This document shows positions 8,508-17,977 of a DNA stretch of 64,000 nt, piece after piece; position 1 is the first letter of the stretch, and each line of letters begins with the position of its first letter. The DNA comes from Acidobacteriota bacterium (GTDB taxonomy: Bacteria > Acidobacteriota > Vicinamibacteria > Vicinamibacterales > SCN-69-37). The translations under genes and the position numbers were made by a program. The DNA is taken from positions 19,802 to 83,801 of the forward strand of contig JADYYY010000017.1 of assembly GCA_020853395.1 (NCBI GenBank), read 5' to 3'. Below the pieces are notes generated by a model, which was not told the DNA's origin, ran no database searches, and saw only the letters and a program-made list of their open reading frames with translations.

Positions 8508-8732
8508 CTACGGCCCGCCGGCGCCCGCGAGCAGTTGGACGCCCGAGCGCGCCGGCTCGTCGAGCCCTTCGCCGCCGCTCTCGTAGTGCGCGACGATCTC
8601 TTTCCGCATCCGCGGATCCCAGAATCGTTTGAGATGGTTGGCGACGCTGCGCGCCGCTTCGGCCTTGTCCGGCTCGGCGTCGAAGAAGGCGCCGATGTCG
8701 TTGGCCATCGAGACGAGACGCTCGACCCGCAT
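8508..8732 (-). CDS. fdsD: formate dehydrogenase delta subunit
   Basis: A 74-residue protein matching the small FdsD family: the VSMANDIGAFFDAEP start, a KAEAARSVANHLKRFWDPRMR core and the GLDEPARSGVQLL end. FdsD is the small accessory subunit of NAD-dependent molybdenum formate dehydrogenases. The ATG at 8732 begins one base after the fdsA stop codon, so the genes are co-transcribed. No fdsC (FdhD-like sulfurtransferase), which commonly lies between fdsA and fdsD, is present. Confidence 0.88.
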   Translation of the reverse strand: MRVERLVSMANDIGAFFDAEPDKAEAARSVANHLKRFWDPRMRKEIVAHYESGGEGLDEPARSGVQLLAGAGGP

Positions 8733-8733
8733 G

Positions 8734-11583
8734 TCAGACGTGCGCTGGCTGCTCGCCCTTGAGCAACTCGAGCTGCCGATCGGTGAACGCCCGGAACCGC
8801 TTCTGCCATTCAGACGGCTCGTTGACCTGCATGACCTCGACGGCCGTGACCTTGTACTCGGGGCAGTTGGTCGCCCAGTCGGAGTTCTCGGTGGTCACGA
8901 CGTTCGCGCCGGACTCCGGGAAATGGAACGTCGTGTAGACCACGCCGGGCCGCACGCGCTCGGTGACGTCGGCGCGCAGCACGATCTCGCCCGACCGGCT
9001 CGTGACCCCGACCCAGTCGCCGTCCTTGATGCCGCGCAGCTCGGCGTCGTGCGGGTGGATCTCCAGCACGTCCTCCGAGGTCCAGGCGGTGTTCCTCGTC
9101 CGCCGCGTCTGCGCGCCGACGTTGTACTGCGTGAGGATGCGACCGGTCGTGAGAATCAGCGGGTACTTGCGGGTCGTGCGCTCGTTGGTCGGGATGTACT
9201 CCGTGAGGAAGAACTTGCCCTTGCCGCGGACGAACGCCCCCACGTGCATCGTCGGCGTGCCCTCCGGCGCCGCGTCGTTGCAGGGCCACTGGATGCTGCC
9301 GAGCCGATCGATCTTGTCGAACGACACGCCGGTGAACGTCGGCGTCAGGCGCGCGATCTCGTCCATGATCTCGGACGGATGCCGGTAGTGCATCGGATAG
9401 CCGAGCGCGTTGGCCAGCCGCACCGTGACCTCCCAGTCGGCCAGCCCGGCGCGCGGCGGCATCACGCGTCGTACGCGCGAGATGCGGCGCTCGGCATTCG
9501 TGAACGTGCCATCCTTCTCGAGAAACGACGAACCCGGCAGGAAGACGTGCGCGTACTTCGCGCTCTCGGTGAGGAAGAGATCCTGGACGACGACGCACTC
9601 CATCGCGGCGAACGCCGCGGTCACGTGCTGGGTGTCGGGATCCGACTGGGCCGGATCCTCGCCCTGGATGTAGATCCCCTTGAAGCTGCCGTCGAGCGCC
9701 GCCTCGAGCATGTTCGGAATCCGCAGGCCGGGTTCGGCTTCGAGCGGCACGCCCCACGCGCGCTCGAAGCTCGACCGCACGTCGGGATCGGACACGTGAC
9801 GGTATCCGCTGAACTCGTGCGGGAACGACCCCATGTCACACGATCCCTGCACGTTGTTCTGGCCGCGCAGCGGGTTCACGCCGACGCCTTCGCGGCCCAG
9901 ATTCCCGGTCGACATCGCCAGGTTCGCGATGGCCATCACCATCGTCGTGCCCTGGCTGTGCTCGGTCACGCCGAGGCCGTAGTAGATGGCGCCGTTCGCA
10001 GCCGACGCGTACAGCCTCGCGGCCCCGCGTACGAGGTCGGCCGGCACGCCCGTGACGGCTTCAGTGGCCTCCGGCGAATGACGCGGATCGGCCACGAACT
10101 GCTTCCACTTCTCGTACGAGTCCGCCTCGCAGCGCTCCGAAACGTACGCCTCCCTCGCCAGCCCCTCGGTGACGACGACGTGCGCGAGCGCGGTGAACAG
10201 CGCGACGTTCGTGCCCGGCCGGAGCTGCAGATGGTACGCGGCCTCGATATGGGGCGTCCGCACGAGCTGGATCTGCCGCGGGTCCACGACGATGAGCTTC
10301 GCGCCTTCGCGAAGCCGCCGCTTGAGCTGCGACGCGAACACCGGGTGCCCGTCCGTCGGGTTCGCCCCCACGACGACGATGACGTCCGCCTTCATCACGG
10401 AGTCGAACCGCTGAGTACCGGCAGACTCGCCGATCGTCTGCTTCAGGCCGTACCCGGTCGGCGAATGGCACACGCGCGCGCAGGTGTCGACGTTGTTGTT
10501 TCCGAACGCGGCGCGCACGAGCTTCTGGACGAGGAACGTCTCCTCGTTCGTGCAGCGCGACGACGTGATGCCGCCGATGCTGTCCTTGCCGTACGTCGCC
10601 TGGATTCGCCGGAACTCGCGCGCGGTGTGGTCGATCGCTTCGTCCCAGGTCACTTCCTGCCACGGATCGTCGATCGACCGGCGGATCATGGGCGTCGTGA
10701 TCCGATCCGGATGCGTCGCGTATCCGAACGCGAACCGCCCCTTCACGCAGGCGTGGCCGTGGTTGGCCTGCCCGTCGCGGTTCGGCACCATGCGCACGAT
10801 CTCGCCGCCCCGCGTTTCGGCCTTGAACGAACAGCCGACGCCGCAGTACGCACAGGTCGTCGTGACGGCGCGATCCGCGACGCCACGCTCGATGACCGAC
10901 TTCTCCGTCAACGCCACCGTCGGGCACGCCTCGACGCAGGCGCCGCAGGAGACGCACTCGGACGTCATGAACGGCTCGTGCTGGCTCGCGCTGACCGTCG
11001 ACGCGAACCCGCGGCTCTGGATCGTGAGCGCGAGCGTGCCCTGCACCTCGTCGCACGCCCGCACGCAGCGGGAGCAGACGATGCACATCGACGGATCGAA
11101 CGTGAAGTAGGGATTGCTCGCGTCAGGCGTCGCGGCCAGGTGGTTGGCACCGGTCAGGCCGTAGCGCGTGTCGGTCACGCCGACGACCTCGGCCATGTCC
11201 TGCAGCTCGCAGTGCCCGTTGGCTGAACAGGTCACGCACTCGAGCGGATGGTCGGAGACGTACAGCTCCATCACGTTCCGACGGAGCGCCGCGAGCTTCG
11301 GGCTCTGCGTGCGGACCTTCAGGCCATCGGCGGCCTGCGTCGTGCACGACGCGGGGTAGCCGCGGCGCCCCTCGATCTCGACCAGGCACAGCCGGCAGGA
11401 GCCGAAGGCCTTGAGCGTATCGGTCGCGCACAGCTTGGGAATCTGGAGGCCGACCGACGAGGCGGCGCGCATGAGCGACGTGCCTTCCGGCACCGTCACG
11501 GTCACGCCGTCGATGTCGAGGGTGACCAGCCGTGTGGACGGGCTGGACGGCGTACCCGCATCAACATGGTCGAGAGCGTACAT
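8734..11583 (-). CDS. fdsA: NAD-dependent formate dehydrogenase, catalytic alpha subunit
   Basis: A 949-residue molybdopterin protein. In order: an N-terminal [2Fe-2S] domain (Cys motifs GSCRLC and SCTT), a His/Cys-ligated cluster region (CVTCSANGHCELQ), two ferredoxin-type [4Fe-4S] motifs (CIVCSRCVRACDE and CVSCGACVEACP), a further cluster motif CAYCGVGC, then the Mo-bis-MGD domains. Cys372 in CARVCHSPTG is the predicted Mo ligand, so this is a cysteine rather than a selenocysteine enzyme, and the adjacent His is conserved. It oxidises formate to CO2 in the cytoplasm and passes electrons to FdsB/FdsG. The ATG has GAGG 5 nt upstream. It lies 16 nt after fdsB. Confidence 0.95.
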   Translation of the reverse strand: MYALDHVDAGTPSSPSTRLVTLDIDGVTVTVPEGTSLMRAASSVGLQIPKLCATDTLKAFGSCRLCLVEIEGRRGYPASCTTQAADGLKVRTQSPKLAALRRNVMELYVSDHPLECVTCSANGHCELQDMAEVVGVTDTRYGLTGANHLAATPDASNPYFTFDPSMCIVCSRCVRACDEVQGTLALTIQSRGFASTVSASQHEPFMTSECVSCGACVEACPTVALTEKSVIERGVADRAVTTTCAYCGVGCSFKAETRGGEIVRMVPNRDGQANHGHACVKGRFAFGYATHPDRITTPMIRRSIDDPWQEVTWDEAIDHTAREFRRIQATYGKDSIGGITSSRCTNEETFLVQKLVRAAFGNNNVDTCARVCHSPTGYGLKQTIGESAGTQRFDSVMKADVIVVVGANPTDGHPVFASQLKRRLREGAKLIVVDPRQIQLVRTPHIEAAYHLQLRPGTNVALFTALAHVVVTEGLAREAYVSERCEADSYEKWKQFVADPRHSPEATEAVTGVPADLVRGAARLYASAANGAIYYGLGVTEHSQGTTMVMAIANLAMSTGNLGREGVGVNPLRGQNNVQGSCDMGSFPHEFSGYRHVSDPDVRSSFERAWGVPLEAEPGLRIPNMLEAALDGSFKGIYIQGEDPAQSDPDTQHVTAAFAAMECVVVQDLFLTESAKYAHVFLPGSSFLEKDGTFTNAERRISRVRRVMPPRAGLADWEVTVRLANALGYPMHYRHPSEIMDEIARLTPTFTGVSFDKIDRLGSIQWPCNDAAPEGTPTMHVGAFVRGKGKFFLTEYIPTNERTTRKYPLILTTGRILTQYNVGAQTRRTRNTAWTSEDVLEIHPHDAELRGIKDGDWVGVTSRSGEIVLRADVTERVRPGVVYTTFHFPESGANVVTTENSDWATNCPEYKVTAVEVMQVNEPSEWQKRFRAFTDRQLELLKGEQPAHV

Positions 11584-11599
11584 AAGAGCCTCGCTCGGT

Positions 11600-13138
11600 C
11601 TACGGCGCGCGGAGGAAATCCTCGCGGAAGTGCTTCAGCGCGCTGCGCACCGGATACGGCGCCATGCCGCCGAGCCCGCAGAGGGACCCGTCTACCATCG
11701 TATCGCACAGATCTTCGAGCAGAACCAGTTGCGCATCTCGATCGCGGCCGGCGCGGATCCGGTCCACGATCTCGACGCCGCGCGTCGATCCGATGCGGCA
11801 GGGCGTGCACTTGCCGCAGGACTCGATGGCGCAGAACTCGAAGGCGAAGCGCGCCATGGCCGCCATGTCCACCGTGTCGTCGAAGACGACGAAGCCACCG
11901 TGCCCGAGCATCGCGCCGGCGGCGGCGAACGCCTCGTAGTCGATCGGGGTGTCGAAATCGGCGGGCGGCACATAGGCGCCGAGCGGCCCGCCGACCTGCA
12001 CGGCCCGAGTGGGCCGGCCGCTGGCCGTTCCCCCGCCGTACTCGTCCAGCAGTTCCCTCATCGTCAGGCCGAACGCCCGCTCGATCAACCCGCCGCGTTT
12101 GACGTTGCCGGCCAACTGGATTGGCAGGGTCCCGCGAGAGCGGCCCATGCCGAAGTCGCGGTAGAACGCCGCCCCCTTGTCGAGCACGATCGGCACGCTC
12201 GCGAGCGAGACAACGTTGTTGACGATCGTCGGCTTGCCGAAGAGGCCCTTGACGGCGGGCAGCGGCGGACGCGGGCGGATCTCGCCGCGCTTGCCCTCGA
12301 GGCTCTCCAGCATGGAGGTTTCTTCGCCGCAGATGTAGGCGCCGGCGCCCAGCCGAACCTCGAGGTCGAACGCCTTGCCGGTGTGGCGAATGCTGCGGCC
12401 GAGATAGCCGCGCTTCCGCGCGGCGGCGATCGCGGCGGTGAGCGCGGCGTGCGCGTGCGGGTACTCGACGCGCAGGTAGATGAACCCTTGCGTCGCGCCG
12501 ACGGCCAGCGCGGCGATCGTCATGCCTTCGATCAGCACGAACGGATCGCCTTCCATCAGCATGCGATCGGCGAAGGTTCCCGAGTCGCCCTCGTCGGCGT
12601 TGCACGTGACGTACTTCTGATCCGCGGGCGCGTCGAGCACGGTCTTCCACTTGATGCCGGTCGGGAACGCTGCGCCGCCGCGGCCGCGCAGCCCGGAGTC
12701 AGTGACCTCCTGCACGATCGCCTCTGAGGACATCGTCAAGGCCCTCGCGAGGCCCTTGTAGCCGCCATGCGCGAGGTAGTCGTCGAGGTCGGCCGGATCG
12801 ACGATGCCCACGCGCGCGAACGTGAGCCGCTGCTGCGATTCGAGCCAGGGAATCTGCTCGGTTGGCCCCAGGCTCAGATCGTGATGACCGCCGCGCAGCA
12901 GCCCGGCGGCGAACAACGCGGGCACGTCGGCCGCCGTTACGGGACCATAGGCCATGCGCGTGCCGTTCACGTCGACCTCGACGAGCGGCTCCAGCCAGTA
13001 GAGACCCCGTGAGCCGGTGCGCACGATGCGCACGTCCGCGTGATCCGTCCGGGCCCGGTCGGCAATCGCCCTCGCCACCGCCTCGGCGCCGAGCGAGAGC
13101 GCGCCGGAATCGCGCGGCACGTAGATCGTCACCGGCAC
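11600..13138 (-). CDS. fdsB: formate dehydrogenase beta subunit (NADH/FMN-binding, NuoF-like)
   Basis: About 512 residues. A thioredoxin-like N-terminal part is followed by the NuoF-type core: LRGRGGAAFPTG (NADH-binding), CNADEGDSGTF (FMN-binding), GAYICGEETSML, and a C-terminal [4Fe-4S] site formed by CGKCTPC (around residues 437-443) and the Cys of SLCGLG near residue 485. The subunit reduces NAD+ with electrons from FdsA. I chose GTG at 13138 because it overlaps the fdsG stop (TAGTG) and GGGGGAAG lies 5 nt upstream; an alternative GTG lies 6 nt downstream. Confidence 0.93.
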   Translation of the reverse strand: MPVTIYVPRDSGALSLGAEAVARAIADRARTDHADVRIVRTGSRGLYWLEPLVEVDVNGTRMAYGPVTAADVPALFAAGLLRGGHHDLSLGPTEQIPWLESQQRLTFARVGIVDPADLDDYLAHGGYKGLARALTMSSEAIVQEVTDSGLRGRGGAAFPTGIKWKTVLDAPADQKYVTCNADEGDSGTFADRMLMEGDPFVLIEGMTIAALAVGATQGFIYLRVEYPHAHAALTAAIAAARKRGYLGRSIRHTGKAFDLEVRLGAGAYICGEETSMLESLEGKRGEIRPRPPLPAVKGLFGKPTIVNNVVSLASVPIVLDKGAAFYRDFGMGRSRGTLPIQLAGNVKRGGLIERAFGLTMRELLDEYGGGTASGRPTRAVQVGGPLGAYVPPADFDTPIDYEAFAAAGAMLGHGGFVVFDDTVDMAAMARFAFEFCAIESCGKCTPCRIGSTRGVEIVDRIRAGRDRDAQLVLLEDLCDTMVDGSLCGLGGMAPYPVRSALKHFREDFLRAP

Positions 13139-13614
13139 TAGCGCTTCCCCCAGTCGGCGACGAGCTCGTCGAAGCGCTCCGACGACACCCGACCGTACAG
13201 CTCGCCGTCGATCATCACGGCCGGCGAACACGCGCAGTTGCCGAGGCAGTACACCGGCTCGAGCGTGAACGCACCGTCGGCGGTGGTCTGATGGAACTCG
13301 ACGCCGAGCGCCGTCTTCGCGTGAGCCTCGAGCGCCCGGCTGTTCATCGCCTGGCACGACTCGGCACGGCACAGATGGATCGTGTGGCGGCCCGGCGGCG
13401 TCTCGCGAAAGTAGTGATAGAAGCTGACGACGCCGTGGACTTCGGCTCGCGAGAGGTTCAGGCCGTGCGCGATGAGCGGGACCGCGTCGGGCGGCACGTA
13501 CCCGAGCGCATGCTGGACCGCGTGCAGCACCGGCAGCAGCGCGCCAGGTTCATCCTTCCAATCGGCGACGAGCCCCAGGATCTTCTCCCGGACCGCCGAA
13601 TCCAGACTCGACAT
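13138..13614 (-). CDS. fdsG: formate dehydrogenase gamma subunit (NuoE-like)
   Basis: The 158-residue product is of the usual NuoE/FdsG size. The [2Fe-2S] ligands are Cys82 and Cys87 (LCRAESC) and Cys123 and Cys127 (CLGNC). The N-terminal helical part ([16 protein letters not shown]) and [12 protein letters not shown] are typical. It heads the fdsGBAD operon and relays electrons between FdsA and FdsB. No ribosome binding site precedes the ATG; TAATAT sits 7 nt before it. Confidence 0.93.
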   Translation of the reverse strand: MSSLDSAVREKILGLVADWKDEPGALLPVLHAVQHALGYVPPDAVPLIAHGLNLSRAEVHGVVSFYHYFRETPPGRHTIHLCRAESCQAMNSRALEAHAKTALGVEFHQTTADGAFTLEPVYCLGNCACSPAVMIDGELYGRVSSERFDELVADWGKR

Positions 13615-13621
13615 CGACCGG

Positions 13622-13627
13622 ATATTA
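13622..13627 (-). promoter_or_regulatory. -10-like box at leaderless spacing (fdsGBAD operon)
   Basis: The minus strand reads TAATAT, 7 nt (CCGGTCG), then the fdsG ATG. This is a near-consensus -10 element at the distance expected if transcription starts at the A of the ATG. Confidence 0.5.
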
Positions 13628-13723
13628 CCGCAACCATTCTGTCAGGTCGATCCGGCGATCGGCCCGCGCGACGCGCCGCCGATGCTGCCATTTCCTGGAC
13701 TCGGGCGCGCTCCGTCTCGCCGC

Positions 13724-15262
13724 TCAATCCCACTCGATGCACCAGCCGTCGAGCTCGGTCGCCGCCGGCGCGGTGAGCTCGCACGGCGCGCGGCGAACGT
13801 AGACGACCGGAGTCTTCGACGAGTGCACGCGGTCCTGGTACTCGTTGATCCGCACGATGTCGGTCGAACCGAGGACGACCTGCTCGCGCGACATGAACGT
13901 CACCATGTAGGCGATCTCGTACGGCGCGTGCCCGAGGCGAAGGCCGCGGCGCTCGAGGTGCGTGATGAGCTCGCGCACCGGGTTGGGCGGCGTCCGCACG
14001 AGATACTCGTGCAGCACGCGCGCGGTGTCCCACGCCGCAGCGAACGTCCACGCCAGCACGGCGGCGATGACGACGCGGCGGCCCACCGCCTGGCGAAGCG
14101 TCGTCAGCAGCCAGGCCGTTGCGCCGCTCGCCACGAACAGCGTCAACAGGTCGTACCGGATGTACATCTGGCGCTGGACGCCGCAACTGGCCAGCGCGTA
14201 CACGAGCGCCGCCTGCACACCGACGAGCACGAGAAACCCCGGGAAGAGCGACGGGGCGATCTCCGGACGCCTGCCCTCTGGGCCACCGGCCGACCAGCTC
14301 GGGCGCCATGCAACCAGCACCGGCACGACGCGCACGACCGCCATCCCGGCGATCGCGACGATGGCCGCCAGCACCCACCAGTGGCCGGCCGTGAGATCGC
14401 TGTTGAGGTTGTAGTAGCGCAGCGGCTCCGGCCGCCAGCCGAACAACGCGGGGAGGTTTCGGGTGAACAGCCAGTGGAGGTTGGAGAGGCTCGTCGACGG
14501 ATCGATGCAGAGACGGCCGGCGGGCGTCGTCATCAGCCCCGCCACGGCCATGCCTTCCGTCCCTGGGCCGAGCACGGGATCGCGGCGCGCGAGCGCACGC
14601 AAGCCGACGCCGACGAGCACGAGGACGATCGCCACCGTGGCCCAGTGCCGCAGGCGACGGCGGCTCCACGCGGTCGAACCCCACACGTCGAGCGCGAGCG
14701 TGGCGGCCACGGCGTACCAGGCGAACTCGCGATGCGTCACGCCGATGCCCGCGACGATCCCGTACCACACGGCACGATGCCGCAGCCACCAGAGCAGCAG
14801 CGCGAACAGGAACGGCTCGATGTGCCCGCCGGCGGCCTCGACGAGCCGGCTCCCGGTAATGGGCGGTGCCATCGCGAAGAACAGCGACGCGAGCCACGCG
14901 CCGATCGCCGTCGTGCCGGCGCGAAGCAGCCCGAAGTACAGCAGCAAGACGATGGCGACGTCCATGGCGAGGATCGGCGCCTTCAGCAGCGGTACCGACG
15001 CGCCGAACGCGGCGAAGAGCGGCGCGGCCAGCCACGACTCGATCGTGAGGAGGTAGGTCTGCCCGTACATGAACACGGGAAAGGCGCGGCCTTCGGCGAT
15101 GTGCTGTCCCATCAGCCCGATGACGGCCTGGTCGGGATCGAAGTGCGACTGCTCCCAGCCCACCCAGACGACGGCCCTGAAGAGCACGAGCGCGACGAGC
15201 GTGGCGGCGACGAGCGCGGGTGAGATCGACGGCCGGGGCGGTCCGAGCGGCGCGTCGGGCAT
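13724..15262 (-). CDS. GT-C fold membrane glycosyltransferase (ArnT/PMT-like)
   Basis: A 512-residue polytopic protein with about 11-12 hydrophobic segments. The first periplasmic loop carries SHFDPDQAVIGLMGQH, which resembles the Asp-containing catalytic loop of the PMT/ArnT/GT39 group using polyprenyl-phosphate sugars. A shorter second motif, HIEPFLFALLL, follows a GGH. The acceptor is unknown. Its ATG directly abuts the nagA-like stop (TGAATG), so the two are translationally linked. The frame ends 109 bp before fdsG on the same strand. Confidence 0.7.
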   Translation of the reverse strand: MPDAPLGPPRPSISPALVAATLVALVLFRAVVWVGWEQSHFDPDQAVIGLMGQHIAEGRAFPVFMYGQTYLLTIESWLAAPLFAAFGASVPLLKAPILAMDVAIVLLLYFGLLRAGTTAIGAWLASLFFAMAPPITGSRLVEAAGGHIEPFLFALLLWWLRHRAVWYGIVAGIGVTHREFAWYAVAATLALDVWGSTAWSRRRLRHWATVAIVLVLVGVGLRALARRDPVLGPGTEGMAVAGLMTTPAGRLCIDPSTSLSNLHWLFTRNLPALFGWRPEPLRYYNLNSDLTAGHWWVLAAIVAIAGMAVVRVVPVLVAWRPSWSAGGPEGRRPEIAPSLFPGFLVLVGVQAALVYALASCGVQRQMYIRYDLLTLFVASGATAWLLTTLRQAVGRRVVIAAVLAWTFAAAWDTARVLHEYLVRTPPNPVRELITHLERRGLRLGHAPYEIAYMVTFMSREQVVLGSTDIVRINEYQDRVHSSKTPVVYVRRAPCELTAPAATELDGWCIEWD

Positions 15263-16231
15263 TCAGTCGTCCACGCGGATGACCGTGAGCGTGCCGCGCG
15301 TGGCGTCCCAGTCAGCCGAGACCGTGCCCGCCGGTTCGAGCCCCACGAGCGCGGCCGGCTGCGTCGTCGCGAGCGGCAGGATGCGATCGAGCGTGCAGCC
15401 GGTCACGCGCACGACGTGCCCGATCGCGGCGTCCATCGTGAGCGACGAGCCGGCGAGGTACGGGGTGCCGGGCAACCCGACGCGGCCGCTCGCCTCGCGC
15501 TCGACCTCGAGATCCCCCAGCCGGTAGCGGCCGGGCGGCGCGCCGGCCGCGGCCATGGCGTCGGTCACGAGCACGGCGCGCGCGAGCCCCTTCGCGCGCA
15601 GCACGCTCTTGAGCATGTCGTCCGGCAGATGGTGGCCGTCGGCGATGACGCTCGCCGACAGCGCATCGGCCGCGAGCTGCGGCCAGATCACGTTGTGATG
15701 GCGGTGCTGCACGTCCGCGCACCCGTTGCCCAGATGCGTGGAGAGGGTCGCGCCGGCGCGCACCGCGTCGTGAATCTGCGCAGGCGTCGCGGCCGTGTGG
15801 CCGATCGCGACGCGAACGCCGCGCTCCACCAGATGCTCGATCAAGGCGATGGCGCCCGGAACCTCGGGCGCGAGCGTGACGAGGCGGACGCGCCCGCCCG
15901 CGGCGTCCTCGCGGCGATGGTAGTCGTCGATCGAGGCATCGCGCACCCAGGCCGCTGGGTGCGCTCCCCTCGGACCGTCCAGCGGCGACACGTACGGCCC
16001 TTCCAGGTGGAGCCCGGCGATCGCGGGCGACAGGCTGGCGGCGATCGGCCACGCGCACGCGGTGAATCGCTCGAGCGACGAGGTGATGAGCGTGGGCAGG
16101 CATCGCGTGACGCCGGTCGCCCGCATCGCACTGACCGCGCGATCAATCTCGTCGACGCCCAGGCCCGGCGTGTTGAAGTCGACGCCCGCGAACCCGTTGA
16201 CCTGGAGGTCGAAGAACCCCGAGAGCACCAT
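15263..16231 (-). CDS. nagA: N-acetylglucosamine-6-phosphate deacetylase-like amidohydrolase
   Basis: A 322-residue product of the NagA family, which removes acetate from GlcNAc-6-phosphate in amino-sugar and peptidoglycan recycling. Visible motifs are FFDLQVNGFAGVDFN at the N-terminus, HLEGPY (metal-ligand Glu), AIGHTAA, STHLGNG, DGHH and the catalytic Asp in VTDAMAA. Typical NagA proteins are about 380 residues. This one begins right at the DLQVNG motif, so the N-terminal strand segment of the small beta domain is missing, and no in-frame upstream start fits before the preceding gene. It follows an amidohydrolase by 15 nt. Confidence 0.82.
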   Translation of the reverse strand: MVLSGFFDLQVNGFAGVDFNTPGLGVDEIDRAVSAMRATGVTRCLPTLITSSLERFTACAWPIAASLSPAIAGLHLEGPYVSPLDGPRGAHPAAWVRDASIDDYHRREDAAGGRVRLVTLAPEVPGAIALIEHLVERGVRVAIGHTAATPAQIHDAVRAGATLSTHLGNGCADVQHRHHNVIWPQLAADALSASVIADGHHLPDDMLKSVLRAKGLARAVLVTDAMAAAGAPPGRYRLGDLEVEREASGRVGLPGTPYLAGSSLTMDAAIGHVVRVTGCTLDRILPLATTQPAALVGLEPAGTVSADWDATRGTLTVIRVDD

Positions 16232-16246
16232 CGCCGGACGCGGGCG

Positions 16247-17878
16247 TCAGCTCGCCTTGAACGCCCGTCCCATCAGCGGCCGCCCCGGCCTGGCCCCGGT
16301 GTGGCGGCCGCCGTCGATGACGACGACGCCGTTGACGATCGTGTAGGGCACGCCCTTCGCGTAGGACTTGGGCTTCTCGAACGAGTTGGTTTCGCCAACG
16401 GCGGCCGGGTCGAAGACCACCACGTCGGCCGCGAAGCCTTCGCGAATCTGCCCGCGATCGCGCAGGCCCAGCACCTGAGCGGGGAGCGTCGTCATCTTGC
16501 GCACGGCGTCCTCGAGCGTCAGCACCTTCTCATCGCGCACGTAGTGGCCGAGCACGCGAGCGTTGGTCGCGTAGCTGCGCGGATGCGGCACGCCGTCGGC
16601 CTCGAGATTGATCGCCGAGCCGTCGCTCGCGACGGCGACCCAGGGCTGCCGCATCACCAGGCGGACGTCCTCCTCGGACATGGTGTGGAACATCCCGGAG
16701 ATCGCGCCGCCTTCGGACGACATCAGGTCGAGACACGTATCGGCCGGATCCTTGTCGCCGCGGAGCGCCGCGATCTGCGCGATGCGCATGCCCTCGTACT
16801 TCTTGTTCTCTGGACGCCTCGCGAGGCCGAGCACGATGCCGTCTAAGCCGCCGTGCTCCATGACCCACGTCTCGAATTCCTTGTCGCTCTTGATCTTCTG
16901 GCGCAGCGACGGATCGCGCAGCCGCTCGGCGAATCGCGCGGGACCGCCCTCGCGCGCCCACAGCGGGAAGAACGAGCTCCACTGGTGCTGCATCGCGGTG
17001 TAGGGGTACTGGTTGGCCGTGACGTCGAGGCCCCGTGCCCGCGCGGCCTCGATCTTCGCGACGTACCTGCCGACCGTGCCCCAGTTCGGCTTGCCGCGGA
17101 TCTTGAGATGGAAGACGTGCACCGGCATCTTCGTCTCGTCCGCGACGCGGATGGCGAAGTCGAGCTCCTTGTCCTGCTCCATGCCCTCGCTGCCGATGTG
17201 CGATACGTAGATGCCGCCGAGCGACGCGACGACCTTGGCGACGGCGATGACCTCGTCCGGATGCGCCGGGCCACCGCTCTCGAACCTGGTCACGAGCCCC
17301 CAGGCCCCCTCCCGCATCGATCGTGCGGCGAGCTGCGTCATGCGATCGAGCTGGGCCGGCGTGGCCGGCTCGATGCTGTAGCCCTTCACGACGAGCTCGA
17401 TCTGCTGGAAGGACACCTCGGAGATCACGTTCATCGAAATGCCCTGCCGGCCGATCGCGGCCCAGTACCCGGTGAAGTCCGTCCAGGTGCCGGCGGCCTC
17501 GGGCCGGCCGTCGCGCGGCGCCACCGACGCGCTCTCGCCGATCACGTCGAGCGTGACGCCCTGCCGCACCTTGCTCTCCGCGTTGCCGTCGTTCAGCAAC
17601 GGCAGATCCGAGTGCGTGTGCATGTCGATGAACCCGGGTGCGACGACCAGGCCGCGCGCGTCGATGTCGCGGCGCGCCGTCTCTCCGGCCAGATTGCCGA
17701 CGGCCGCGATGCGGCCGTCGCGAATGCCGACGTCGGCGGCGAACCAGGGATTGCCCGTGCCGTCCACGACGCGGCCGCCGCGAATCACCAGATCGAAGGG
17801 GACTTGCTGGGCGCGAACGGCGCTCCAGCCTGCGGCCATGGCGAGCGCGATCATCGCGCCGAGAGCAAGTCGCTTCAT
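16247..17878 (-). CDS. exported N-acyl-D-amino-acid deacylase family amidohydrolase
   Basis: 543 residues with a Sec signal peptide (MKRLALGAMIALAMAAGW, cleavage near VRAQ-Q). The metallo-amidohydrolase start is complete: IRGGRVVDGTGNPWF, then the metal-binding APGFIDMHTHSD. Further typical elements are SHIGSEG, the ITxN-like TANQYPY, and the C-terminal FAADVVVFDP and PYTIVNGVVVIDGG. D-aminoacylases hydrolyse N-acyl-D-amino acids; the substrate of exported acidobacterial members is not known. It lies upstream of nagA on the same strand. A paralogue lies at 29492-31165. Confidence 0.85.
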   Translation of the reverse strand: MKRLALGAMIALAMAAGWSAVRAQQVPFDLVIRGGRVVDGTGNPWFAADVGIRDGRIAAVGNLAGETARRDIDARGLVVAPGFIDMHTHSDLPLLNDGNAESKVRQGVTLDVIGESASVAPRDGRPEAAGTWTDFTGYWAAIGRQGISMNVISEVSFQQIELVVKGYSIEPATPAQLDRMTQLAARSMREGAWGLVTRFESGGPAHPDEVIAVAKVVASLGGIYVSHIGSEGMEQDKELDFAIRVADETKMPVHVFHLKIRGKPNWGTVGRYVAKIEAARARGLDVTANQYPYTAMQHQWSSFFPLWAREGGPARFAERLRDPSLRQKIKSDKEFETWVMEHGGLDGIVLGLARRPENKKYEGMRIAQIAALRGDKDPADTCLDLMSSEGGAISGMFHTMSEEDVRLVMRQPWVAVASDGSAINLEADGVPHPRSYATNARVLGHYVRDEKVLTLEDAVRKMTTLPAQVLGLRDRGQIREGFAADVVVFDPAAVGETNSFEKPKSYAKGVPYTIVNGVVVIDGGRHTGARPGRPLMGRAFKAS

Positions 17879-17903
17879 GATGTCGACCCTGCGGAGAAAG
17901 ACG

Positions 17904-17936
17904 AACGCCGGGCCCGCCCGCTGCGGAACCCGGCGT
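17904..17936 (-). terminator. hairpin between TIM-barrel gene and amidohydrolase
   Basis: ACGCCGGG (17905-17912) pairs with CCCGGCGT (17929-17936) around a 16-nt loop. On the minus strand it is followed by a T/C-rich stretch (TTCGTCTTTCTCC). It could terminate the TIM-barrel transcript or act in the leader of the amidohydrolase. Confidence 0.45.
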
Positions 17937-17977
17937 CATTGTAGCCTTCGAACCGATCCGCTGGCTGCGTCGATCGT

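Noticed and set aside
8629..11226. 865-codon plus-strand open frame opposite fdsA
   Set aside because: Antisense shadow with polar low-complexity composition; fdsA explains the region.
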